Shown piece by piece: positions 1-5,196 of a DNA stretch of 5,209 nt. The position numbers and the translations under genes are program-made. The stretch lies in the NCBI GenBank assembly GCA_023412695.1, contig JAEYNG010000325.1, positions 1-5,209 on the forward strand, given 5' to 3'. The notes under the pieces are model-generated. The model made no database searches. It was given only the letters and a program-made list of their open reading frames with translations, and was not told the DNA's origin. Position 1 is the first letter of the stretch. Each line of letters begins with the position of its first letter. Origin of the DNA: Planctomycetota bacterium (lineage in GTDB: Bacteria > Planctomycetota > Phycisphaerae > Phycisphaerales > UBA1924).

Positions 1-1222
1 CAAGAAGAAGCCAACCCGGAAGCCCGCGGCCGCAAAGCGCAAGCCCGCGCGATCCTCCTCCACGCCTCCCGCCGCCCCCGCCGACACCGCCCAGCAGCAC
101 CAGGCCCTCGACGCCCTCCGCGTCCGCATCGACGAGGCCGACCGCGGCCTCATCGAGCTCCTCAACAAGCGCGCCGAGCTCGTCGTCGAGGTCGGCCGCA
201 TCAAGCGCGGCGCCGGGCTGCCGATCTACGTCCCCAACCGCGAGGCGCAGGTCCTGTCGAAGGTCCTGAAGATGAACCCCGGCCCGCTCCCCGCCCGCGC
301 CATCGAGGGCGTCTACCGCGAGCTCATGAGCGGCAGCTTCCGCCTCGAGCTCCCGCTCCGCATCGGCTACCTCGGACCGCCCGGCTCATACTCCCACCTC
401 GCCGCCGTCCGCCACTTCGGATCGAGCGTCGAGTTCAACGACCTCCGCGCCATCGCCGGCGTCTTCACCGAGGTCGCCCGCGGCCACGTCGATTACGGCC
501 TTGTCCCCATCGAGAACTCCACGTTCGGCGGCATCGTCGAAACCATGGAGGCCTTCCAGCAGCACCACGCCGACGTCTGCGTCTACGCCGAGGCCCAGGT
601 CGAGGTGCACCACGCGCTGCTCGCCAACTGCGCGCCGGGCCAGATCGGCAAGATCTACTCCAAGCCCGAGGTCTTCGGCCAGTGCCGCACCTGGCTCGCC
701 ACCCAATACCCGCACGCCGAGCTCCTCCCCGAGGCCAGCAGTTCCGCGGCGGTCATGCGGGCCGCACGCGCCAAGCCCGCCAAGGGTCGAGGCCGTACAG
801 GTGTAGCGGCCATCGGGTCTGTTCTCGCGGGCGAGCTCTACGACGTGAACGTGCTGTTCGAGAACATCGAGGACAACACGCACAACATCACGCGGTTCTA
901 CGTGCTGAGCCGGCACCCGGCCCGTGCGGTGGGCAAGGACGACAAGGGCCGCCCCGGCGACAAGACCGCGCTGATGTTCACCACGATGAACGAGCCCGGC
1001 GCGCTGGTGAACGTGCTCAGCGTCTTCCAGCGCGCGGGGATCAACCTCACGCACATCGACAAGCGCCCCAGCGGCCGCAGCAACTGGCAGTACACGTTCT
1101 TCATCGACGCCGAGGGCCACATCGAGGACCCCTGGTTCGCCGGCGCGGTGGCGCAGGCCAAGGGCATCTGCCGCGAGCTGCACGTGCTGGGGAGCTTCCC
1201 GAAGAGCCTGCAGATTTTGTAA
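1..1222 (+). CDS. pheA: Bifunctional chorismate mutase / prephenate dehydratase (P-protein), 5' partial
   Basis: This enzyme converts chorismate to prephenate and then to phenylpyruvate, the committed branch of phenylalanine synthesis in the cytoplasm. The frame is open from the window edge (first full codon at base 2), so the start is missing; 406 residues are visible. Residues 1-34 are a Lys/Pro/Ala-rich tail of low complexity. Residues 35-115 are an AroQ-type mutase domain; aligned by eye with E. coli PheA, the substrate-binding residues are R40, R57, K68, R80 and E81. The dehydratase domain starts near 120 (IGYLGPPGSYSH) and contains PIENSTFGG (169-177) and the catalytic-type TRF motif in NITRF (297-299). 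An ACT domain (about 321-396) carries PGAL and a variant IDKRP in place of the usual ESRP of the phenylalanine site. Codons end mostly in C. Internal ATG 272 is not the start, because it would remove the mutase domain. Confidence 0.95.
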   Translation, partial: KKKPTRKPAAAKRKPARSSSTPPAAPADTAQQHQALDALRVRIDEADRGLIELLNKRAELVVEVGRIKRGAGLPIYVPNREAQVLSKVLKMNPGPLPARAIEGVYRELMSGSFRLELPLRIGYLGPPGSYSHLAAVRHFGSSVEFNDLRAIAGVFTEVARGHVDYGLVPIENSTFGGIVETMEAFQQHHADVCVYAEAQVEVHHALLANCAPGQIGKIYSKPEVFGQCRTWLATQYPHAELLPEASSSAAVMRAARAKPAKGRGRTGVAAIGSVLAGELYDVNVLFENIEDNTHNITRFYVLSRHPARAVGKDDKGRPGDKTALMFTTMNEPGALVNVLSVFQRAGINLTHIDKRPSGRSNWQYTFFIDAEGHIEDPWFAGAVAQAKGICRELHVLGSFPKSLQIL

Positions 1223-1228
1223 GAGGGA

Positions 1229-1242
1229 GCAGATCACTCTGC
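1229..1242 (+). terminator. Weak stem-loop just after pheA
   Basis: GCAGA (1229-1233) and TCTGC (1238-1242) form a 5-bp stem with a 4-base loop, seven bases after the pheA stop codon. No T-run follows, so it is not a canonical intrinsic terminator. It could be an RNA 3'-end structure, or chance. Confidence 0.2.
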
Positions 1243-1364
1243 GAAATCGTGTGGATAACTCACACGTTCAATCCACCGATTTGCATTGAAGAGACACTGC
1301 TCTCCAATGTGGCTGGCAAACGACTTGCGATTTTGCAAGCGTATATTGCGCCTTGCATGCACCT

Positions 1365-1402
1365 CAGAACGGTGGAATTATCGCTCAAAATCCACCGTTC
1401 TG
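1365..1402. repeat. Perfect 12-bp inverted repeat
   Basis: CAGAACGGTGGA (1365-1376) and its exact reverse complement (1391-1402) are separated by 14 A/T-leaning bases. A second hairpin, GTGAAG (1405-1410) with CTTCAC (1415-1420), follows directly. There is no T-run, so intrinsic termination is unlikely. It could be an operator for a dimeric regulator of the downstream secreted-protein genes, or a structured RNA element. The sequence shows the symmetry; the role is not known. Confidence 0.6.
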
Positions 1403-1663
1403 CGGTGAAGATTCCTTCACATTCCTTCTGCATCGCTTGCCCAGTTTGACGCGCCATCACTCCACGAGTACAAGCGGACGCTGTCGGGCCTTTCCCTTGC
1501 CCGTTCCGTCACAAACGCCTCGTGGGATAGCTCAATCGTGCAACTCTTGCTTGTGCAACGCGAAGCGGGTGGTACCCTGCTCCTCGGAGAAGAGGGCAGT
1601 GACCGGAGCCTGCCCGTGCGCAACCACTCTAAAAGCACTATCGGACCCGCCTCCGCGCGGAAT

Positions 1664-2830
1664 ATGGATCAGAGCCCGGAGCGCAAACGACGGGTCGCGT
1701 CGTCATCGAGAACCGTGAAGGCAAGCGCGTTCCTCACCCTCGCCTCCGCAACCCTCGTCGCGGCAACCTCCACCGCCCTCGCCGATATCGACCCATTGTC
1801 CGGCATCGACTTCGTCCGCATCGGCGCTGTCGGCAACGCGCCGTGGATGGGCAACGGCCAGCCGGGTGACGACGCCATCGGGCGGGGAAGTGTCGGCTAC
1901 GAATACTCAATCGGCCGCTACGAGGTCACCACCAGCCAGTGGGTCCAGTTCTTCAACGCGGCGTATGACCGGCCAGCCGGGGATCCCAACCTGCCGTGGC
2001 TAACGCCGCCCACCTTCTGGGGCGCGCAGGGAACGACGCCGAACACACCCGGCGGTCGCCGGTGGACCGTGCCGGCGGGCAACGAGATGCGCCCGGTCGG
2101 CAACATCAGTTGGCGCATGGCGGCGATGTACTGCAACTGGCTCCACAACGACAAGGCGACGAATCGCGAGGCTTTTCTGTCGGGCGCGTACGACGTCTCG
2201 ACGTTCGGCCCCAACGGCATGGGCGGTTTCGCCGATCAGCCGACGCGCTCGCCCGGCGCAAGGTACTTCATTCCCTCGCGCGACGAGTGGATTAAGGCGG
2301 CCCATTACGACCCGCACCGCTACGGCGAGAACCAAGGCGGGTACTGGGAGTTCTCAAACAGTACCGATGAGTGGATTCCCGGCGGCCCGCCGGGTGTGAA
2401 CGTGAACATCGGCCCGGGTGGCCCCGGTCCAAATCCAGACGGTCCACTCGCGCAGGCCAACTACGGGTGGGACACCTTCACATTCCCCGGCTACGGCAGC
2501 CCCTTCTCCGTGCCGCTCGGCGCGTACCCCGACGTCCAGAGCCCATGGGGATTGCTGGATGTCGCGGGTGCGACGAGTGAATGGACTGAGCAGATCTTCT
2601 ATGGTGCCCTAGAAGGCCCCAGATCCCGCTTTGTGGAAGGGAGCCATTGGAACGGTGCGCCTGGATATGGACTAGGCGACTCTATCTCCTTTAGCCCTGG
2701 CCAGATTGCACCAAACTTATCCGCGTTTGACTTTGGATTCCGGATTGCCTCAGCAGTCCCCGGTCCCACCGGTCTGGTGGTGCTTGCTTCCGGGTGCGTA
2801 CTCGTGGTTACTCGTAGAAAGCGAGAGTAA
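1664..2830 (+). CDS. Secreted SUMF1/FGE-fold protein with PEP-CTERM anchor
   Basis: The 388-residue product is predicted to be exported and held at the cell envelope; its biochemical role is unknown. ATG 1664 was chosen because it gives a classical signal peptide: basic start (ERKRR, residues 6-10), hydrophobic stretch about 20-39, and likely cleavage after ALA (40). The body matches the formylglycine-generating-enzyme (SUMF1) family: YSIGRYEVTTSQW (81-93), PVGNISWRMAAMYCNWL (144-160), YFIPSRDEWIKAAHYDP (201-217), GLLDVAGATSEWTE (296-309), GSHWN (326-330) and a terminal GFRIAS (358-363). A Gly/Pro-rich insertion occupies about 239-262. The C-terminus is VPGP (365-368), one membrane segment (369-382) and TRRKRE, which is a PEP-CTERM-type sorting signal. 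Only two cysteines remain (157 and 378), and the C-terminal copper-binding Cys pair of true FGE is absent, so sulfatase activation is unlikely. No strong Shine-Dalgarno is visible. The downstream gene starts seven bases after the stop, suggesting an operon. Confidence 0.85.
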   Translation: MDQSPERKRRVASSSRTVKASAFLTLASATLVAATSTALADIDPLSGIDFVRIGAVGNAPWMGNGQPGDDAIGRGSVGYEYSIGRYEVTTSQWVQFFNAAYDRPAGDPNLPWLTPPTFWGAQGTTPNTPGGRRWTVPAGNEMRPVGNISWRMAAMYCNWLHNDKATNREAFLSGAYDVSTFGPNGMGGFADQPTRSPGARYFIPSRDEWIKAAHYDPHRYGENQGGYWEFSNSTDEWIPGGPPGVNVNIGPGGPGPNPDGPLAQANYGWDTFTFPGYGSPFSVPLGAYPDVQSPWGLLDVAGATSEWTEQIFYGALEGPRSRFVEGSHWNGAPGYGLGDSISFSPGQIAPNLSAFDFGFRIASAVPGPTGLVVLASGCVLVVTRRKRE

Positions 2831-2837
2831 GAAGCGT

Positions 2838-3203
2838 ATGAAACTGAAGAATCTCGTCGGGCTCGGAGCAGCAGCGCTGCTCGCGAGCGGGGTATCGGCT
2901 TGGGCGCAGACGCCAATCCGAGTATCCATCAACGGCGGCACGCCGACCCAGCATGCGGCGTCGTCGGCCATCAACATCACCATACCGGGCACGATCACGA
3001 GCACCGTGACCGTTCACGTCTACGACGTGAACTCGCTCGACGCCAACGGTGGCATCCCGTCGAACAGCATCGGGCCGGTCACCATCAGCGGCACAGTCGG
3101 CACGACTGGGACGCCCTTGGTCCAAGTGCTGGTCGCGGATGGAGATACGGGCTTCCCTTCAACCCCGGCTGGTGGCACAGCCCACACACTTGAGTCTCAC
3201 TGA
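2838..3203 (+). CDS. Small secreted protein of unknown function, probably 3'-truncated
   Basis: I do not recognise the family. The 121-residue product starts at ATG 2838, seven bases after the preceding stop, behind a weak purine run (AAGAAG). Residues 1-23 form a clear signal peptide (MKLKNLVGLGAAALLASG, then AWA with cleavage before Q24). The mature part (24-110) is rich in Thr, Ser, Ile and Val with alternating hydrophobics, for example SINGGT, INITIPGTIT, VTVHVYD and GPVTISGTV, suggesting a secreted beta-sandwich. Codons from G112 onward (base 3171) lie inside a repeat also found beyond the adjacent transposase gene, and the TGA at 3201 lies in that repeat. The native C-terminus, possibly with a PEP-CTERM anchor like its neighbour's, is therefore probably lost. 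No continuation is visible after the far repeat at 4073-4138. Frames extending upstream to 2706 overlap the previous gene and are not the real start. Confidence 0.65.
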   Translation: MKLKNLVGLGAAALLASGVSAWAQTPIRVSINGGTPTQHAASSAINITIPGTITSTVTVHVYDVNSLDANGGIPSNSIGPVTISGTVGTTGTPLVQVLVADGDTGFPSTPAGGTAHTLESH

Positions 3204-3244
3204 TCTCGCCGAAGTTCTTTGCCTCAAGGTGCCACTGGTCACGC
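3171..3244. repeat. Left copy of GTGGCAC/GTGCCAC-bounded element
   Basis: GTGGCAC (3172-3178) and GTGCCAC (3229-3235) are perfect 7-bp inverted ends around a 50-base interior. The last 28 bases (about 3217-3244) match the right copy at 23 of 28 positions by eye, and the first nine bases (GGTGGCACA) are identical. The interiors are diverged and differ in length by eight bases. The element supplies the last codons and the stop of the 121-residue gene. Confidence 0.6.
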
Positions 3245-3341
3245 CGCCCCACCTCGCGGCCGCGTCCCAAACTCGCCGACCGTGCAGCTCCCCGGCATGC
3301 ACACACTGACCTTGGGAAAGAGGCGTGGCCAGTGCTGCCTT
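3204..3341. other. Convergent gap between secreted protein and RAYT
   Basis: Nothing here looks coding. Besides the end of the left repeat, the gap holds a 10-bp perfect palindrome CGCGGCCGCG (3255-3264) and a small inverted repeat GTGCA (3282-3286) / TGCAC (3298-3302). No T-run terminator is visible on either strand, although two genes converge here. Confidence 0.4.
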
Positions 3342-4004
3342 TCATTCCCCTTGCTCGTCACTCTCTCGCTCCCGGCTCGCCCTCATCATCTCCATCACCT
3401 CTCCCCTCGAACGGCCCTGCTCAATCAGTCTCTTCAACTCCCCCTCACGGAACAACCGTGCATCAACCAGCTCGATCGGCGAAGGCCGCTTCAAGTACCA
3501 CTGCACCGACGACCACGGCCACTCCGCGGCCTCCTTCACCAGCCCGCGCCGAACCGGGTTGAGGTGAATGTACCGGATCACCGTGCCCAGCCCGTCCCGT
3601 TCATCGACGTTGCGGTCATACCCGCCGCCCGGTTGCCAGAACGGTTCCGCGCCATCGCCGCGGCGCACAACCGCCTCGCGTTCTCTCCACCGCGCAAGCA
3701 CGCGCCGCGAGTGCGTGCTCTTGAGCATGTTCATCACCGCCGACACCGGCGACTCCGGCAGCCGCGGGATCAGCAGCAGATGAACATGCTCCGGCATGAT
3801 CACCCATGCGATCAGACCAAATCCATGCCGAGCCTGCGTTCTGACCAGCGATTCGACAAACTCCTGCTTGGCCTCATCGTCATCAAACAGCGGCCGCCTG
3901 CGGAAACACGAGCAGGTGAGATACCGCGATCCAAACAACCACTCGCGCCGCTTCATCAGTTTCCGCGGCGGACCCAGTCCTCCTTCATCCAATGCCGAGT
4001 GCAT
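3342..4004 (-). CDS. REP-associated tyrosine transposase (RAYT), HUH/Y1 family
   Basis: This is a single-strand DNA endonuclease of the IS200-like Y1 superfamily, a group that cleaves and joins REP hairpins. In the 220-residue product, the metal-binding HUH motif is H73-V-H75 within MPEHVHLLL (70-78). The catalytic tyrosine is most likely Y145 in RYIHLNPVRRGLV (144-156), aligned with Y115 of the E. coli enzyme. FWQPGGGYDRNV (122-133) and WPWSS (162-166) are the other family signatures. All key residues are present and the frame is unbroken, so it may be active. Length is within the usual 150-230. The start is uncertain: ATG 4004 lacks a clear Shine-Dalgarno, and the internal ATG at 3956 (M17, MKRREW) sits closer to where the domain begins. 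A GGAGG lies 22 bases before M17, which is too far to decide. The gene is convergent with the secreted-protein gene and flanked by related repeats. Confidence 0.93.
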   Translation of the reverse strand: MHSALDEGGLGPPRKLMKRREWLFGSRYLTCSCFRRRPLFDDDEAKQEFVESLVRTQARHGFGLIAWVIMPEHVHLLLIPRLPESPVSAVMNMLKSTHSRRVLARWREREAVVRRGDGAEPFWQPGGGYDRNVDERDGLGTVIRYIHLNPVRRGLVKEAAEWPWSSVQWYLKRPSPIELVDARLFREGELKRLIEQGRSRGEVMEMMRASRERESDEQGE

Positions 4005-4044
4005 CCGGGTGAGTGTGCCCGATCCGGCATCTGAAGGTCAACCG

Positions 4045-4076
4045 CACCGGCCCGTCGCAAAGCCGCCGGACCGGTG
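4045..4076. repeat. REP-like imperfect palindrome upstream of RAYT
   Basis: Positions 4045-4057 pair with 4064-4076 in 11 of 13 positions around a six-base loop, with the outer six pairs (CACCGG / CCGGTG) perfect. It lies about 40 bases upstream of the RAYT start and overlaps the first bases of the right repeat. Its position and form resemble the REP hairpins that RAYTs recognise; no GTAG-type guide tetranucleotide is obvious. Confidence 0.5.
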
Positions 4077-4138
4077 GCACAAACCCCGGCAAAGGTGACA
4101 GACGGAGCCTCTTGGCCTCGACGTGCCACGGGTCCCGC
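4073..4138. repeat. Right copy of GTGGCAC/GTGCCAC-bounded element
   Basis: GTGGCAC (4074-4080) and GTGCCAC (4123-4129) are perfect 7-bp inverted ends around a 42-base interior. The end segment (4111-4138) is the counterpart of 3217-3244 in the left copy, in the same orientation. A hairpin follows, overlapping its edge. Confidence 0.6.
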
Positions 4139-4151
4139 TGCTCTGAGCGGG
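4134..4151. repeat. Perfect 6-bp hairpin at right edge of RAYT unit
   Basis: CCCGCT (4134-4139) and AGCGGG (4146-4151) pair perfectly around a six-base loop. It sits directly outside the right GTGCCAC end and may be part of the same REP-like unit. The left copy has no equally clear equivalent at this position. Confidence 0.4.
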
Positions 4152-4253
4152 GCCTGTGCTTTGCCGACATGACCCCGCCGCCCATCCTATCCTCTCCCTA
4201 ACTCTCGTCCCCACATCGACTTACAGTACCTTCCAAAATCCTACAAAAATCGG

Positions 4254-4282
4254 TTGACAGTACGGCATTCATCAGCCATACT
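4254..4282 (+). promoter_or_regulatory. Sigma-70-like promoter abutting the ATG at 4291
   Basis: A perfect TTGACA (4254-4259) is followed after 17 bases by CATACT (4277-4282), which matches four of six consensus positions. The -10 ends eight bases before the ATG, so transcription would start at or within a base or two of the start codon, giving a leaderless mRNA. The surrounding 4220-4285 is locally AT-richer than its neighbours. ACAGTAC occurs twice (4223-4229 and 4257-4263), the second overlapping the -35, which could be an operator pair. No Shine-Dalgarno is present before the ATG, consistent with leaderless translation. Confidence 0.5.
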
Positions 4283-4290
4283 TCATCCGA

Positions 4291-5196
4291 ATGAACTCGC
4301 ACGGGGCACATCCAACTCCCTCTCTTGTCTCTGCTGGCCCGGCAACGGGGGGGCGTGCCGGGTCGGCCGCTTCCGCGGTCGCTGCATCCAAGCTCCCCCA
4401 AGGGGGAGCTGTCGAGCCCCGCTTTGGGGGCGAGACTGTGGGGGCTCCTGCCTTTCCTCCCGTCCTGTCTACCGCTTCTCTGGCTTCTTCCGACCCGGAC
4501 CCCGACTCCCCCACGCCGCCCTCTCTCTTCTCCGACCAAGCCTTCGCAATCGCCCTCAACATCGCCCGCATGGAGGCGCTCAACACCCTCTACGCCGCGG
4601 CCACAATTCGCGACGAGAACGGCAACCCCACCCGCGAAGCCATCTTCGCCGCCAACCGAATCCTCGCCCTCTCCATCCACCACGACCGCCGCGCCGCCCG
4701 CATCGCCGGTGCCGGCCCGTCTCCCAACCTCCCCCAAGGGGGAGGTGGCGGCGGAGCCGCCGGTGGGGGCTCCCGTATTCCTACTTCTTCTTCTGCATCT
4801 TCCTCTTCTTCTCCGCACGCTTCTCCCTCGCCCTCGCACGCTCGCCCCGCTGCCCCCGCTCCTGCCTCTCCCAACCTCCCCCAAGGGGGTGGTGGCGGCG
4901 GAGCCGCCGGTGGGGGCTCCTGCCTTTCCTCCGGTTCTTCTTCCTCTTCCTCGTCTTCTACCTCTCCCACCCCCGCGCCTTCAGAGCTCCCCAATCCGCA
5001 ATCCGAAATCCAAAGTCCGCAATCCCCAGACGACCCCAACGACTTCCTCGCGCTCTTTGATTCCTTCGACGACCCAGCTGAGGCAATCGCCTCCGGCCTC
5101 AACGGTCTCATGAACCCCGAGGACATCGTCGCGGCCCTCGCCCGCATCGCCGCCAACAACCTCGCACCACCCCCGCAGAACCGCGCTCCCCCCTGA
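4291..5196 (+). CDS. Hypothetical 301-residue protein with repeat-derived Gly-rich and Ser-rich linkers
   Basis: I do not recognise this family. Two stretches look like genuine conserved protein, with strong C-ending codon bias like pheA: residues 80-140, a likely helical segment (SDQAFAIALNIARMEALNTL onward), and 246-292, an acidic helical C-terminus (DDPNDFLALFDSFDDP, then GLMNPEDIVAALARIAAN). Between and before them is low-complexity sequence: LPQGG-containing repeats at 35-39, 144-161 and 193-210, serine runs (166-174 and 213-223), Ala/Pro-rich spacers, and a segment encoded by a tandem 7-mer (235-245). There is no signal peptide, membrane segment or known catalytic motif. ATG 4291 is chosen because a promoter-like sequence sits directly upstream; M94 (4570) would cut the helical domain. 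Overlapping open frames on both strands reflect the high GC. It may be a two-domain adaptor or regulator; the function is unknown. Confidence 0.65.
   Translation: MNSHGAHPTPSLVSAGPATGGRAGSAASAVAASKLPQGGAVEPRFGGETVGAPAFPPVLSTASLASSDPDPDSPTPPSLFSDQAFAIALNIARMEALNTLYAAATIRDENGNPTREAIFAANRILALSIHHDRRAARIAGAGPSPNLPQGGGGGGAAGGGSRIPTSSSASSSSSPHASPSPSHARPAAPAPASPNLPQGGGGGGAAGGGSCLSSGSSSSSSSSTSPTPAPSELPNPQSEIQSPQSPDDPNDFLALFDSFDDPAEAIASGLNGLMNPEDIVAALARIAANNLAPPPQNRAPP
4391..4446. repeat. Palindromic repeat, divergent copy 1, in frame
   Basis: AGCTCCCCC (4391-4399) and GGGGGAGCT (4402-4410) form a perfect 9-bp stem around AA. A second imperfect stem follows (TCGAGCCCC / GGGGGCGA, about 4412-4433), then the GGGGGCTCC end (4438-4446). 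The stretch after it, TGCCTTTCCTCC, is shared with copy 3. It is read in the same frame as the other copies, giving LPQGG. Confidence 0.6.
4721..4773. repeat. 53-bp double-hairpin repeat, copy 2, in frame
   Basis: The unit has two adjacent hairpins: ACCTCCCCC (4727-4735) with GGGGGAGGT (4738-4746), a perfect 9-bp stem, then GGCGGC (4747-4752) with GCCGCC (4756-4761), a perfect 6-bp stem. It is 52/53 identical to 4868-4920 and is translated as part of S144-S161 (SPNLPQGGGGGGAAGGGS). Confidence 0.85.
4868..4920. repeat. 53-bp double-hairpin repeat, copy 3, in frame
   Basis: The same unit as 4721-4773 with one base changed (T at 4890 for A at 4743), which breaks one pair of the first stem. The copies are offset by 147 bases, exactly 49 codons, so both give the identical peptide (here S193-S210). 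The sequence between the copies is unrelated to the repeat. Confidence 0.85.
4993..5027. repeat. Five tandem 7-mers (AATCCGC-like) within the coding sequence
   Basis: Units read AATCCGC, AATCCGA, AATCCAA, AGTCCGC, AATCCCC. Because seven is not a multiple of three, the encoded NPQSEIQSPQSP cycles through frames while staying open. It sits between the low-complexity linker and the acidic C-terminal domain. Confidence 0.75.

Larger units (their letters stand above)
1223..1663. other. Intergenic region rich in inverted repeats, no convincing gene
   Basis: This 441-base gap separates pheA from the secreted-protein gene. It is visibly less GC-rich than its neighbours up to about 1440, and no frame shows the C-ending codon pattern of the flanking genes. 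It contains several short inverted repeats in series: 1229-1242, 1248-1266, 1267-1290, 1324-1339, 1365-1402 and 1405-1420. I see no tRNA, known riboswitch core or clear sigma-70 promoter. TATATT at 1342-1347 resembles a -10 box but has no good -35 partner at 16-18 bp. The frame of the downstream gene stays open up to a GTG at 1538, but that stretch does not look like an N-terminus. Confidence 0.6.
3171..4138. mobile_element. RAYT unit: transposase gene between two REP-like direct repeats
   Basis: The unit consists of a minus-strand HUH/Y1 transposase gene (3342-4004) with related repeats on both sides in the same orientation (3171-3244 and 4073-4138). Each repeat begins GGTGGCACA, contains a GCCTC near its end, and closes with GTGCCAC. 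The exact ends are uncertain, since short shared words reach a little further out on both sides. RAYTs are known in other bacteria as single-copy genes flanked by REP palindromes, which fits this layout. The insertion of repeat sequence into the 3' end of the secreted-protein gene at 2838 suggests acquisition rather than ancestral placement. No target-site duplication is visible, as expected for HUH enzymes. Confidence 0.5.

Noticed and set aside
386..1237. Long minus-strand open frame opposite pheA
   Set aside because: It is the antisense shadow of a C-ending-codon gene; the translation is low-complexity Val/Ala/Gly/Asp with no family signature.
1325..1347. Promoter TTGCGA...TATATT
   Set aside because: The spacing is only 11 bp, too short for sigma-70; no better -35 was found.
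1538..1663. GTG at 1538 as start of the SUMF1-fold protein
   Set aside because: It would put 42 non-signal residues in front of a clean signal peptide that begins at ATG 1664.
2706..2837. Upstream extension of the 121-residue protein
   Set aside because: It overlaps the 3' end of the preceding gene, and the ATG at 2838 gives a typical signal peptide.
3219..4034. Plus-strand open frame across the RAYT region
   Set aside because: It is a shadow of the RAYT, rich in Arg/Pro/His; the minus strand carries the HUH, YIHLNP and WPWSS motifs.
3985..4185. Small minus-strand frame upstream of the RAYT
   Set aside because: Its resemblance to a frame at 3085-3345 (RD-WH-EAK) is explained by the shared DNA repeat; there is no independent coding evidence.
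4391..4920. CRISPR array
   Set aside because: There are only three copies, unevenly spaced (about 330 and 147 bp), with no regular spacers and no cas genes; the repeats are translated in frame.
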